NCBI RefSeq assembly: GCF_000733475.1
Contig: NZ_JPFK01000002.1
Span: 62,001 to 126,000, forward strand
DNA length: 64,000 nt
DNA from: Mangrovimonas yunxiaonensis
GTDB taxonomy: Bacteria > Bacteroidota > Bacteroidia > Flavobacteriales > Flavobacteriaceae
Direction of reading: 5' to 3'
Shown one piece after another: positions 1-8,636 of the stretch (positions are counted from its first letter, which is position 1; each line of letters begins with the position of its first letter). The position numbers and the translations under genes are program-made. Under the pieces are notes generated by a model, which saw only the letters and a list, made by a program, of their open reading frames with translations, did not search any database and was not told the origin of the DNA.

Positions 1-2046
1 CAAATTCTATCGCGTAGAACCAAAAACAACCCCATTTTAGTGGGCGAACCCGGTACGGGTAAAACAGCCATTGCCGAAGGTTTAGCACACCGTATTGTTG
101 ATGGCGACGTGCCTGAAAACCTAAAGGAAAAACAAATTTTTGCTCTAGATATGGGGGCGCTTATTGCGGGTGCCAAATACAAAGGCGAATTTGAAGAACG
201 CCTAAAAGCTGTTATTAAAGAAGTCACCACTAGCGAAGGTGATATTGTCCTCTTTATTGATGAGATTCACACCTTGGTAGGTGCAGGTGGCGGCCAAGGC
301 GCTATGGATGCCGCTAACATTTTAAAGCCCGCTTTGGCGCGCGGTGAATTACGTGCTATTGGTGCGACAACACTCGATGAATACCAAAAATATTTTGAAA
401 AGGACAAAGCTCTAGAGCGTCGTTTTCAAAAAGTTATGGTAGACGAACCCGATACCGAAAGCGCCATTTCTATTTTAAGAGGCATTAAGGAGAAGTATGA
501 AACCCATCACAAGGTTCGTATTAAAGATGAAGCTATTATTGGTGCCGTAGAATTATCCGAAAGATACATCACCAACCGTTTTCTACCAGACAAAGCAATC
601 GATTTGATGGATGAAGCCGCATCGAAACTGCGTATGGAAATCAACTCCAAACCCGAAGAACTGGATGTATTGGACAGAAAAATCATGCAGTTGGAAATCG
701 AGATTGAAGCCATTAAGCGTGAAAAAGACGAGGCTAAATTAAAATCGTTACGATCTGAATTGGCTAATCTAAAAGAAGAGCGCAACGAAATAAACGCCAA
801 GTGGAAAAGCGAAAAAGAGGTTGTCGATAACATTCAAGCTACAAAACTAAACATTGAGAACTTTAAGCTGGACGCCGAGCGTGCCGAGCGCGAAGGTAAT
901 TATGGCAAAGTAGCCGAAATACGCTATGGCAAAATAAAAGAAGCTCAAGAAAACCTGGAAAAGCTTCAAAAGGAATTGCAAGAAAACCAATCTGGAAACT
1001 CCCTAATAAAAGAAGAGGTTACCTATGATGATATTGCCGAAGTTGTCGCAAAATGGACCGGCATTCCTGTAACCAAAATGCTACAGAGCGAACGCGAGAA
1101 ACTTCTAAAATTAGAAGACCAATTGCATAAGCGTGTTATAGGACAAGAAGAAGCTATTGTTGCTGTAAGCGACGCCGTAAGACGAAGTCGTGCAGGACTA
1201 CAAAACCCCGACAAGCCTATTGGAACCTTTTTGTTTTTGGGAACAACAGGCGTTGGAAAAACCGAATTGGCAAAAGCACTCGCCGAATATTTGTTTGACG
1301 ATGAAAGCGCCATGACCCGAATAGACATGAGCGAATACCAAGAGCGTCATGCCGTAAGCCGCTTAGTAGGTGCGCCTCCAGGGTATGTAGGCTATGATGA
1401 AGGTGGCCAGTTAACCGAAGCCGTAAGACGCAAACCCTACTCTGTCGTGTTATTAGACGAGATTGAAAAAGCTCATCCAGACACCTTTAACATTCTATTA
1501 CAGGTTTTGGATGAAGGCAGGTTGACCGACAACAAAGGACGCGTGGCCGATTTTAAAAACACCATTATCATTATGACCTCCAACATGGGAAGCCATATTA
1601 TACAAGAAAAATTTGAAGCCACAAAAGACATCGATGCCGCTATGGAAATAGCTAAAATAGAAGTCCTTGGCCTGTTAAAAAAATCGGTGCGACCAGAGTT
1701 TTTAAACCGAATTGACGATACGATTATGTTTACCCCCTTAACCAAGGAAAATATTAAAGATATTGTTGGGTTACAACTAAAAGGCCTTACTAAAATGATA
1801 GCTAAGCAAGGCATTACCTTCGATGCCACACCCGAAGCTATCGCTTACTTGGCCGAAAAAGGGTACAATCCCGAATACGGTGCACGACCCGTAAAGCGGG
1901 TCATTCAAAAAGAAGTCCTAAATGCACTAAGCAAAGAACTTCTTTCGGGCAACATAACAACAGATAGCATTATTTTGCTTGATGCCTTTGACGATAAACT
2001 GGTTTTCAGGAACCAAGGCGATCTAATACCCGATAACGCCTCTTAA
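1..2046 (+). CDS. clpB: ATP-dependent chaperone ClpB, 5'-truncated by the window edge
   Basis: Hsp100 disaggregase that works with DnaK to pull proteins out of aggregates in the cytoplasm. The reading frame is open from base 1, so the gene begins outside the window; about 180 residues (N domain and start of NBD1) are missing compared with the usual ~860. Visible in order: Walker A GEPGTGKT (nt 43-66), Walker B with DEIH, the coiled-coil middle domain rich in E/K (nt ~640-1000), the ClpB linker motif KWTGIPV, a second Walker A GTTGVGKT (nt 1240-1263), Walker B2 [11 protein letters not shown], and the C-terminal small domain with GARPVKR. The GTG at nt 40 codes for an internal valine and is not the start. 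A strong hairpin terminator follows at 2121-2174. Identification is secure. Confidence 0.97.
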   Translation, partial: QILSRRTKNNPILVGEPGTGKTAIAEGLAHRIVDGDVPENLKEKQIFALDMGALIAGAKYKGEFEERLKAVIKEVTTSEGDIVLFIDEIHTLVGAGGGQGAMDAANILKPALARGELRAIGATTLDEYQKYFEKDKALERRFQKVMVDEPDTESAISILRGIKEKYETHHKVRIKDEAIIGAVELSERYITNRFLPDKAIDLMDEAASKLRMEINSKPEELDVLDRKIMQLEIEIEAIKREKDEAKLKSLRSELANLKEERNEINAKWKSEKEVVDNIQATKLNIENFKLDAERAEREGNYGKVAEIRYGKIKEAQENLEKLQKELQENQSGNSLIKEEVTYDDIAEVVAKWTGIPVTKMLQSEREKLLKLEDQLHKRVIGQEEAIVAVSDAVRRSRAGLQNPDKPIGTFLFLGTTGVGKTELAKALAEYLFDDESAMTRIDMSEYQERHAVSRLVGAPPGYVGYDEGGQLTEAVRRKPYSVVLLDEIEKAHPDTFNILLQVLDEGRLTDNKGRVADFKNTIIIMTSNMGSHIIQEKFEATKDIDAAMEIAKIEVLGLLKKSVRPEFLNRIDDTIMFTPLTKENIKDIVGLQLKGLTKMIAKQGITFDATPEAIAYLAEKGYNPEYGARPVKRVIQKEVLNALSKELLSGNITTDSIILLDAFDDKLVFRNQGDLIPDNAS

Positions 2047-2120
2047 AGTTACGTTAAAATAGAATGCTTGAACAATAACACAAAAAGAACAGCGTTTTTT
2101 TTATAGTTGGTTAGTTAGTT

Positions 2121-2174
2121 AAAAAAGCAGCACAAAACCTAAACAACACGTTTTGGAATTAGTGCTGTTTTTTT
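2121..2174 (+). terminator. Intrinsic terminator after clpB
   Basis: The left arm AAAAAAGCAGCAC (2121-2133) pairs with GTGCTGTTTTTTT (2162-2174) through one G-T wobble. A second, inner pairing of CAAAAC with GTTTTG extends the stem. The right arm ends in a T run, as expected of a Rho-independent terminator downstream of the clpB stop at 2046. Confidence 0.75.
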
Positions 2175-2318
2175 GTTTTAAAGCAACTACCTCAAAAGTC
2201 AAGCCCCTTGTTTTCAAAACATCAACAGGTTTCGTTAAAAAATAGTACCGTTCGTCTAAAAAATTTTAATAACAAAACCGTTTATCGTATTTTCGTAACA
2301 CTTTAACCTACACCCTTT

Positions 2319-2981
2319 ATGAAGATTAATAGCACCATAGACCACACCCTTTTATCGCCCATAGCCTCTAAAAAAGACATTTATAAATTATGTGAAGAAG
2401 CCATAGAACACCGCTTGTTTTCAGTGTGTGTAAACAGCAGCTACGTTCCGTTGGCCAAACATTTATTAGCCAAAAGCAGTGTTAAAACCTGCGCCACTGT
2501 TGGGTTTCCCTTTGGTGCCATGAGCACACAAGCCAAAGTAACAGAAGCCAAGCAAGCCATAGAAGATGGCGCCGACGAAATAGACATGGTCATGAACATT
2601 GGCATGATGAAAAGCAAAAACTTCGTTTCTGTTTATAAGGACATTCGCGATGTAAAATTGGCCATTGGGCAAAAACCCTTAAAAGTCATTATTGAAATAA
2701 GTGAGCTTTCAAAAAACGAAATTATTAAAGCTTGCCAAATCTGTATCGATGCCAAAGCCGACTTTATTAAAACCTGTACAGGCTTTTCTAAAAGCGGTGC
2801 CACCCTAACCGCCGTTAAAATGCTTAAAAAAACGGCTCGAGGCAAAATAAAGATTAAAGCCTCAGGCGGCATTGCAGATTACGAAACGGCACTAAAATAT
2901 ATTGAAAGCGGTGCCGACAGAATAGGCACTTCTTCTGGTGCTACCATTGTTTCGCAAAGCAGGATTTTAGAAGCCAGTTAA
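2319..2981 (+). CDS. deoC: Deoxyribose-phosphate aldolase (copy 1)
   Basis: Class I aldolase that splits 2-deoxyribose 5-phosphate into glyceraldehyde 3-phosphate and acetaldehyde in deoxynucleoside catabolism. The 220-residue product has the full family core: N-terminal strand with IDHTLL, GFPFG phosphate-loop region, DEIDMV around residue 89, the Schiff-base lysine in FIKT (Lys151), the second conserved lysine in IKASGG (Lys180) and the phosphate-binding GADRIGTSSG at the C-terminus. It starts at a normal ATG. A TATTTTCG box at 2288-2295 is a near match to the Bacteroidota -7 element. A paralog lies directly downstream after a terminator (3006-3030), and deoD follows that, so this is a nucleoside-use cluster. 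Confidence 0.93.
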   Translation: MKINSTIDHTLLSPIASKKDIYKLCEEAIEHRLFSVCVNSSYVPLAKHLLAKSSVKTCATVGFPFGAMSTQAKVTEAKQAIEDGADEIDMVMNIGMMKSKNFVSVYKDIRDVKLAIGQKPLKVIIEISELSKNEIIKACQICIDAKADFIKTCTGFSKSGATLTAVKMLKKTARGKIKIKASGGIADYETALKYIESGADRIGTSSGATIVSQSRILEAS

Positions 2982-3005
2982 AAGCCTAAAAAATTACATC
3001 ACTTC

Positions 3006-3030
3006 AAGCCCCTACAAAGGGGCTTTTTTT
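3006..3030 (+). terminator. Intrinsic terminator between the two deoC copies
   Basis: AAGCCCC (3006-3012), a six-base loop, GGGGCTT (3019-3025) and a T run to 3030 form a compact hairpin. It lies just after the first deoC stop and about 30 bp before the second deoC reading frame, so the two aldolase genes are probably separate transcription units or linked only by read-through. Confidence 0.85.
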
Positions 3031-3068
3031 ATACCTTTGAAAGACCTAACCGTTAAATCTATTACAAG

Positions 3069-3740
3069 ATAAAACCTCTAAATCAATACATCGACCATAC
3101 CATATTGGCAGCCAAGGCAACCGAAGCCGATATTAAACACGTTTGCAGCGAAGCAGTAACATTTGGGTTTTATGCGGTATGCATTCCTCCCTATTATGTA
3201 AATACAGCCAAAAACCTGCTACAAGGGAGTCCTGTAAAAGTCTGTACGGTTATAGGGTTTCCTTTGGGAAACACCACAACTGCCGCAAAAGTCTTCGAAG
3301 CCAAAACCGCTATTGAAAATGGCGCCGATGAAATAGACATGGTTCTAAACATCGGACTGCTAAAAAGCGGGGCATTAAAAGCCGCAACAGAAGACATTAA
3401 GCGTGTAAAAGCCGTCATTGGAAACCACCCCCTAAAAGTTATTGTAGAAATAAGTGAACTTAGTGAAGACGAGCTGCTCAAGGCCTGTGAGGTTTGTCTA
3501 GAAGCTCAAGCCGATTTTATTAAGACCTCAACGGGATTTTCAAAAGGAAATGCAACCATACAAGCCGTTAAATTCATTAGGAAAACAGTAAACAACCAAG
3601 CCAAGATAAAAGCTTCTGGCGGCATTAAGGATTACGAGACAGCCCTAGCATTTGTGCAAGCCGGCGCCGATAGAATAGGCACCTCGTCTGGTGTGGCCAT
3701 CGTAACAAAAAACAATACCAATACCGGTCAAAATTATTAA
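3069..3740 (+). CDS. deoC: Deoxyribose-phosphate aldolase (copy 2), non-canonical or lost start codon
   Basis: A second class I DeoC-type aldolase, paralogous to its upstream neighbour. It keeps DEIDMV, the Schiff-base lysine in FIKTSTG, the second lysine in IKASGG and GADRIGTSSG. The start is odd. The reading frame opens after TAA at 3054-3056 and codes for family-typical N-terminal residues (KPLNQYIDHTI), but the codon where ATG is expected is ATA (3069-3071), and the only other candidate upstream is ATC at 3057. The first accepted start, TTG at 3105, would remove the first beta strand with its conserved Asp-His-Thr. I give the ATA position as the homology-based start; the gene may use it, use TTG 3105 in shortened form, or be impaired. 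The stop lies 3 bp before deoD. Confidence 0.8.
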   Translation: MKPLNQYIDHTILAAKATEADIKHVCSEAVTFGFYAVCIPPYYVNTAKNLLQGSPVKVCTVIGFPLGNTTTAAKVFEAKTAIENGADEIDMVLNIGLLKSGALKAATEDIKRVKAVIGNHPLKVIVEISELSEDELLKACEVCLEAQADFIKTSTGFSKGNATIQAVKFIRKTVNNQAKIKASGGIKDYETALAFVQAGADRIGTSSGVAIVTKNNTNTGQNY

Positions 3741-3743
3741 CCT

Positions 3744-4442
3744 ATGAGTGTACATATTGAAGCCAAGCCAGGCGACATTGCAGAAACCATTTTACTTCCT
3801 GGCGATCCTTTAAGAGCCAAATGGATAGCCGAAACATTTTTAGAAGACGCCTTTTGTTTTAACCAAGTTAGAAACATGTTTGGTTACACAGGCACTTACA
3901 AAGGCAAACGCGTTTCTGTTATGGGAACAGGCATGGGTGTGCCAAGCATTTCTATTTACGCCCACGAGCTTATTAACGATTATCAGGTTAAAAACTTAAT
4001 TCGTGTGGGCAGTGCCGGATCGTACCAAGAAAATGTAAAACTAAGAGATGTTATTATTGCCATGGCAGCCTCATCAAACTCTGGGGTTAATGAGCTGCGT
4101 TTTGGTGGTGCCGATTATGCGCCAACAGCCAGTTTTGACTTGTTTGACAAAGCAGTCCTTTCGGCCAGACGGCAAAACATTCCCTTTAAAGCGGGAAACG
4201 TTTTTACCAGCGACGAGTTTTATGCCGATAATTTTGAAGCCTATAAAAAATGGTCGAAGTTTGGTGTGCTCTGCGTAGAAATGGAATCGGCAGGCTTGTA
4301 TACCATTGCCGCAAAACACAATGTTAACGCGCTGTCTATTCTTACCATTTCAGACTCTTTGGTTACCGGCGAAAGAACCACACCCAAAGAACGGGAGACT
4401 TCATTTAAAAGCATGATAAACATCGCATTGGATTTAGCTTAA
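3744..4442 (+). CDS. deoD: Purine-nucleoside phosphorylase, DeoD type
   Basis: Family 1 hexameric purine nucleoside phosphorylase; it releases purine bases from (deoxy)nucleosides with phosphate, giving the sugar 1-phosphate that leads to the DeoC substrate after mutase action. At 232 residues it is full length. Motifs: GDPLRAK near the N-terminus, [31 protein letters not shown] (ribose and base binding) and SDS near the C-terminus. It starts 3 bp after the second deoC, so it is almost certainly co-transcribed with it. No phosphopentomutase gene is in the window. Confidence 0.95.
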   Translation: MSVHIEAKPGDIAETILLPGDPLRAKWIAETFLEDAFCFNQVRNMFGYTGTYKGKRVSVMGTGMGVPSISIYAHELINDYQVKNLIRVGSAGSYQENVKLRDVIIAMAASSNSGVNELRFGGADYAPTASFDLFDKAVLSARRQNIPFKAGNVFTSDEFYADNFEAYKKWSKFGVLCVEMESAGLYTIAAKHNVNALSILTISDSLVTGERTTPKERETSFKSMINIALDLA

Positions 4443-4483
4443 CACCGTACGTAATCGTCCTTTTTTCTCCTATTTAAAAATTG

Positions 4484-4491
4484 TAATTTTG
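4484..4491 (+). promoter_or_regulatory. -7 promoter element for smpB
   Basis: TAATTTTG matches the Bacteroidota TAnnTTTG element. It ends only 4 nt before the smpB ATG at 4496, so transcription would begin at or very near the start codon. No clear TTG box lies 19 nt upstream. Confidence 0.5.
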
Positions 4492-4495
4492 TTCC

Positions 4496-4954
4496 ATGCA
4501 AAAGCAAATCAACATAAAAAACCGAAAAGCCAAGTTTCAATATGAAATTTTGGATAAATATACTGCTGGAATTGTATTACAAGGCACCGAAATTAAATCC
4601 ATAAGAAACGGAAAAGCCTCTATAGCCGAGAGTTTTTGTGAGTTTAACGACAAGGGAGAGCTTTTTGTGATAAACATGACCATTGAAGAGTATCTCTACG
4701 GGTCCTACTACAATCACAAACCAAAAGCAGAGCGCAAACTATTATTAAACAGAAGGGAACTGAAAAAGCTTGAAAAAGAAGTAAAAAACACGGGACTTAC
4801 CATTATTCCCTTAAACCTTTTTATTAACGATAATGGTTTGGCCAAAATGGTTATTGCTTTGGCCCGTGGTAAAAAATTATATGACAAACGGGACACCATT
4901 AAAGACCGCGAAAGCAAAAGACGTCTAGACCGTATTAATAAAAGCTACAACTAA
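4496..4954 (+). CDS. smpB: SsrA-binding protein SmpB
   Basis: Partner of tmRNA in trans-translation; it brings tmRNA to stalled ribosomes. The 152-residue product is a standard length, with the conserved start [10 protein letters not shown], the core [18 protein letters not shown], the LFVINM strand, GKKLYDKR and the basic C-terminal tail. The ATG fits the family N-terminus and lies 4 nt after a TAnnTTTG box, which suggests a leaderless mRNA. The downstream secreted-protein gene begins 3 bp after the stop, so the two are probably one unit. The tmRNA gene itself was not seen in the window. Confidence 0.96.
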   Translation: MQKQINIKNRKAKFQYEILDKYTAGIVLQGTEIKSIRNGKASIAESFCEFNDKGELFVINMTIEEYLYGSYYNHKPKAERKLLLNRRELKKLEKEVKNTGLTIIPLNLFINDNGLAKMVIALARGKKLYDKRDTIKDRESKRRLDRINKSYN

Positions 4955-4957
4955 AGC

Positions 4958-5500
4958 ATGAAAAAACACACCCTCTTATTTGTTTTTATTACAACTTTAA
5001 TTTTTGGTTTGCAATTACATGCCCAAGAAAAAATAGACACATTAGGTTATTCCGCAAACGTGTCTACACTAGACAAAACCCTGCTTACCCTATACAATGT
5101 TATTTCGGGCGAAAAAGGCGAAGCTCGCAATTGGGAACTGTTTAAACATCTGTTCAAACCCAACGCTAAGTTAATTCCGTCAGGAAAGCTTACTGGAGCC
5201 AATTACGATGTTAGGTATCTATCGCCAGACGACTACATTAACACTTCTGGCCAATGGCTTGTTGATAACGGTTTTTTTGAAAAGGAAATTTATAGAAAGA
5301 AAGAGCAATTTGGCAACATCACCCACGTTTTTAGTACTTATGAAGCTTACAAAAGCAAGGCCGACGAAACCCCATTTATGCGTGGTATAAACAGCATTCA
5401 GCTCTTGTTTGATGGCACACGTTGGTGGATTATAAATATTTATTGGACCCAAGAAACTCCCGAAAACACCATTCCTAACACCTATTTACCAGACAATTAG
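4958..5500 (+). CDS. Secreted NTF2-like (SnoaL-type) protein of unknown function
   Basis: 180 residues with a signal peptide of about 22 residues ending in LHAQ, so the protein is exported. The mature part reads like an NTF2/SnoaL alpha-beta cone fold: a helix with LYNVISGEKGEARNWELFK, a LFKPNAKLIP segment, and C-terminal strands with GINSIQLLFDGTRWWI. Such domains are often small-molecule binding or enzyme folds, but no catalytic residues can be assigned. It follows smpB by 3 bp and overlaps the 3' end of the convergent pcm gene by 4 bp. The function is unknown. Confidence 0.8.
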   Translation: MKKHTLLFVFITTLIFGLQLHAQEKIDTLGYSANVSTLDKTLLTLYNVISGEKGEARNWELFKHLFKPNAKLIPSGKLTGANYDVRYLSPDDYINTSGQWLVDNGFFEKEIYRKKEQFGNITHVFSTYEAYKSKADETPFMRGINSIQLLFDGTRWWIINIYWTQETPENTIPNTYLPDN

Positions 5501-6138
5501 TTCTTATCTTCTAGCATAGGGACAAACCTAAAGTCACCAAATTCGTGTTTTTCAAAATCCTTAGGGCCTTTTCGTATAAATAAGGTCATGGTTTGCACTT
5601 CCTGCCCAACGGGAATTACCAATCGGCCGCCAACCTCTAATTGGGCCAACAACGGCTTAGGCACAAACGGTGCACCGGCTGTAACGATTATTCCTTTAAA
5701 AGGTGCTTCCTCAGGCAGCCCTTTATAGCCATCGCCAAAAATGAGCTTTTTGGCCCGATAACCAATTTTAGGCAAGAATTTGCTAGTTTTTTTAAACAGT
5801 TCGTGCTGGCGCTCTATACTGTATACCTTAGCTCCCATTTTACATAACACGGCCGTTTGGTACCCGCTTCCTGTACCTATCTCCAAAATCTTATCGCTAG
5901 GTTTAATCTGCAGCAGCTCTGTTTGAAACGCCACGGTATAAGGCTGCGAAATGGTCTGATCGGCAGCAATAGGAAACGCCTTGTCTTGGTAAGCATAATC
6001 CAAAAAGCCAGAATCCATAAAAAAATGCCTAGGAATGCTCCCTATAGCCCCCAAAACATTTTCGTCTGTAATGCCCTTGGCGCTTATGGTTTCAACAAGT
6101 TTGTTGCGAAGTCCTTGATGTTTAAGTGTATCTTTCAA
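5497..6138 (-). CDS. pcm: Protein-L-isoaspartate O-methyltransferase
   Basis: Repairs isomerised aspartates by methylating L-isoaspartyl residues with S-adenosylmethionine. The 213-residue product contains the substrate-binding motif DQTISQPYTVAFQTELL, the SAM-binding LEIGTGSGYQTAVL, a DGYKGLPEEAPF segment and the IVTAGAPFVPKPL motif of the family. The start must be TTG at 6138: an in-frame stop lies five codons upstream, and the N-terminus KDTLKHQGLRNKLV fits homologs. The gene converges on the NTF2-like gene with a 4-bp overlap. Confidence 0.94.
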   Translation of the reverse strand: MKDTLKHQGLRNKLVETISAKGITDENVLGAIGSIPRHFFMDSGFLDYAYQDKAFPIAADQTISQPYTVAFQTELLQIKPSDKILEIGTGSGYQTAVLCKMGAKVYSIERQHELFKKTSKFLPKIGYRAKKLIFGDGYKGLPEEAPFKGIIVTAGAPFVPKPLLAQLEVGGRLVIPVGQEVQTMTLFIRKGPKDFEKHEFGDFRFVPMLEDKN

Positions 6139-6248
6139 AAGCCAGTTGGTTTATACGGCTAAAATAACCATAAACGGCCGAAGTTAAAAGCATAAAACCA
6201 GAAACCATTTCATTTGTTTTTCAACTTCTTTTTTCGCCTTAAAAAGCC

Positions 6249-6256
6249 TATTTTTG
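6249..6256 (+). promoter_or_regulatory. -7 promoter element for the Gfo/Idh/MocA gene
   Basis: TATTTTTG matches TAnnTTTG exactly and lies 6 nt before ATG 6263. Transcription from it would give a leaderless mRNA if ATG 6263 is used, or a 12-nt leader if the in-frame ATG at 6275 is used. Confidence 0.5.
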
Positions 6257-6262
6257 TTGAAA

Positions 6263-7234
6263 ATGAACCAATATATGTTAAAAGCCGGAGTATTAGGTGC
6301 TGGGCACTTAGGAAAAATACATTTGCGATTACTAAATCAATCGGACAAATACGAACTAGTAGGATTTTACGACGCCGATGAAACCAATGCAAAAAAAGTA
6401 GCCGAAGAGTTTGGGTACACCTATTTTAATTCCATCGATGCATTACTTGATGCGGTAGATATGGTAGACATTGTTACCCCTACACTTTCGCATTACGATT
6501 GTGCCAAACGAGCCATTGCAAAAGGCAAGCATATTTTTATAGAAAAGCCCATTACCAATACCGTTGAAGAAGCCGAGCACATTCGCGAACTTTTAGCCCA
6601 GCACGACATTCGTGGGCAAGTTGGCCATGTAGAGCGCTTTAACCCTGCATTTATTGCGGTAAAAGACAACATTAAAAACCCCATGTTTATCGAGACTCAC
6701 CGTTTGGCAGAGTTTAACCCACGAGGCACCGATGTTCCTGTGGTTTTAGATTTGATGATTCACGACATCGATATTATTTTAAGCGTGGTTAAATCCAAAG
6801 TGAAAAACGTGTCTGCCAGTGGCGTTTCGGTTATTAGCGAAACACCAGATATTGCCAATGCACGAATAGCGTTTGAAAATGGTTGTGTGGCCAATTTAAC
6901 TGCCAGTAGAATTTCGCTTAAAAACATGCGCAAGTCCAGATTTTTTCAAAAAGATGCCTATATCTCGGTCGACTTTTTGGAAAAAAAGTGTGAAGTGGTA
7001 AAAATGAAAGATGCCCCAGAACACCCGGGCGACTTCGATATGGTGCTTCAAAATGCAGAAGGCATAAAAAAGCAAATCTATTTCGACAACCCAGAAATAA
7101 CCAACAACAATGCAATTTTAGACGAATTGGAAACTTTTGCTCACGCCATAACCACCAATTCGAAACCCATAGTAACGCTTCACGATGGCACCGAAGCGCT
7201 ACGCATTGCCACCATGATAGTAGAACAACTTTAA
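6263..7234 (+). CDS. Gfo/Idh/MocA family NAD(P)-dependent oxidoreductase
   Basis: Rossmann-fold dehydrogenase of the glucose-fructose oxidoreductase/inositol dehydrogenase family. The N-terminal GVLGAGHLGKIH nucleotide-binding loop, the VDIVTPT segment, the family motif EKPITNTVEEAE and the GHVERFNPA/LDLMIHDIDI region (catalytic-site His-Asp) are all visible, followed by the beta-sheet C-terminal domain. Length is about 320 residues. The conserved part starts at the second ATG (6275), which could be the true start; ATG 6263 adds four residues. The substrate cannot be read from sequence. Next comes hbd, but nothing shows that they share a pathway. Confidence 0.9.
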   Translation: MNQYMLKAGVLGAGHLGKIHLRLLNQSDKYELVGFYDADETNAKKVAEEFGYTYFNSIDALLDAVDMVDIVTPTLSHYDCAKRAIAKGKHIFIEKPITNTVEEAEHIRELLAQHDIRGQVGHVERFNPAFIAVKDNIKNPMFIETHRLAEFNPRGTDVPVVLDLMIHDIDIILSVVKSKVKNVSASGVSVISETPDIANARIAFENGCVANLTASRISLKNMRKSRFFQKDAYISVDFLEKKCEVVKMKDAPEHPGDFDMVLQNAEGIKKQIYFDNPEITNNNAILDELETFAHAITTNSKPIVTLHDGTEALRIATMIVEQL

Positions 7235-7286
7235 GTATAAAAAACAAATAACTAAATAGCCGTTTTTGCGGCCAAAACCAATTTTA

Positions 7287-8174
7287 ATGAAAAACATAGC
7301 AGTAATAGGTGCAGGAACCATGGGTAACGGTATTGCCCATACGTTTGCACAAAGCGGATTTAAAGTACAATTAATAGATATTAGCGAAGAGGCCCTAAAA
7401 CGCGGATTGGCAACCATTACCAAAAATTTGGATAGAATGATTGCTAAGGAAAAAATTTCGGAAGCCGATAAAAAAGCCACCCTAGACAACATTACTACTT
7501 TTACCAATGTTGCAGAAGGCGTTGAGTACGCTAGCCTTGTTGTTGAAGCTGCTACAGAACATGTAGATTTAAAACTAAAGATTTTTAAGCAACTGGATGA
7601 GGCTTGCTCTGAAGACACCATCTTGGCGACAAACACCTCATCTATTTCCATTACACAAATTGCGGCTGTAACCTCAAGACCAGACCAAGTAATTGGCATG
7701 CACTTTATGAACCCTGTACCCATTATGAAATTGGTTGAAATTATTAGAGGGTACAATACCAGCGACCAAGTGACCAATACCATTATGGAGCTTTCTAAAG
7801 CTTTAGGAAAAGTTCCGGTAGAAGTTAACGATTACCCAGGCTTTGTTGCCAACCGTATTTTAATGCCTATGCTTAACGAAAGCATTGAAACCCTATACAA
7901 CGGTGTTGCGGGAGTTACAGAAATCGATACTGTTATGAAGCTAGGCATGGCTCACCCAATGGGACCATTACAATTAGCCGATTTTATTGGTCTAGACGTT
8001 TGTCTATCTATTTTAGAAGTGATGTATCAAGGCTTTAAAAACCCCAAATATGCCCCTTGTCCATTGTTGGTAAATATGGTAAGAGCTGGAAAATTAGGTG
8101 TGAAATCTGGTGAAGGTTTTTACGACTATTCTGAAAGCAAAAAAGCCGAAAATGTAGCCAAACAGTTTGCATAA
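7287..8174 (+). CDS. hbd: 3-hydroxyacyl-CoA (3-hydroxybutyryl-CoA) dehydrogenase
   Basis: NAD-dependent dehydrogenase of short-chain acyl-CoA metabolism, interconverting acetoacetyl-CoA and 3-hydroxybutyryl-CoA. The 295-residue product has the N-terminal NAD fold IGAGTMGNGIAH, catalytic-region motifs NTSSISIT and GMHFMNPVP, DYPGFVANRILMP, and the C-terminal dimerisation domain with MAHPMGPLQLADFIGLD and the GEGFYDYS end. A TTG 21 nt upstream is also open, but ATG 7287 fits the family start MKNIAVIGAG. It is a monofunctional enzyme, not the fused FadB type. Confidence 0.94.
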   Translation: MKNIAVIGAGTMGNGIAHTFAQSGFKVQLIDISEEALKRGLATITKNLDRMIAKEKISEADKKATLDNITTFTNVAEGVEYASLVVEAATEHVDLKLKIFKQLDEACSEDTILATNTSSISITQIAAVTSRPDQVIGMHFMNPVPIMKLVEIIRGYNTSDQVTNTIMELSKALGKVPVEVNDYPGFVANRILMPMLNESIETLYNGVAGVTEIDTVMKLGMAHPMGPLQLADFIGLDVCLSILEVMYQGFKNPKYAPCPLLVNMVRAGKLGVKSGEGFYDYSESKKAENVAKQFA

Positions 8175-8229
8175 AAACAGCTGTAATAAATAACCGCTAA
8201 AAAACGCAACACACCAAACAACGAGTTTA

Positions 8230-8589
8230 ATGCCTATTGAAAACCCGCTTTTTTTAATCCCCTGCTCTTCTGGGTTAGTTTTTATTGCTGTTGGATTGAT
8301 TATGTTGAAATTCCCACCAAAAAAAATTAACGGAATTTATGGGTATAAAACAGCAAGCGCCATGAAAACTCAAAAACATTGGGATTTTGCCCAAAAATAC
8401 GCGGCTAAAGAAATGATAAAACTGGGCGCTGTCCTATCGCTTTTAGGAGGCCTTGGGCTAACGTATTTTCCAACAGAAAAAATTGCGCTTTTTTTAGGCA
8501 TGGGACTCCTAATTGCAATGGTGGTTACCCTTTTTATACGGGTTGAAATTGCCATTAAAAAAACATTTCATGACGATGTAACCCCTTAA
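8230..8589 (+). CDS. SdpI family membrane protein
   Basis: 119 residues with three predicted membrane segments (about residues 8-25, 61-80 and 86-106). Between the first two lies the hallmark INGIYGYKTASAMKTQKHWDFA, close to the YGYRTxxSM...W signature of the SdpI/YhfL family, whose Bacillus founder gives immunity to the toxin SdpC. Bacteroidota homologs are common outside any toxin locus and their role is unknown. No toxin gene is adjacent. The downstream gene starts 47 bp later. Confidence 0.78.
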   Translation: MPIENPLFLIPCSSGLVFIAVGLIMLKFPPKKINGIYGYKTASAMKTQKHWDFAQKYAAKEMIKLGAVLSLLGGLGLTYFPTEKIALFLGMGLLIAMVVTLFIRVEIAIKKTFHDDVTP

Positions 8590-8636
8590 CATGGCATTAA
8601 AGCATCTAATCATAAATTCGTATTAACTAAAAACAT

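Noticed and set aside
40-42. GTG as start codon of clpB
   Set aside because: The frame is open to base 1 and codes for conserved ClpB residues before GEPGTGKT, so this GTG is an internal Val codon.
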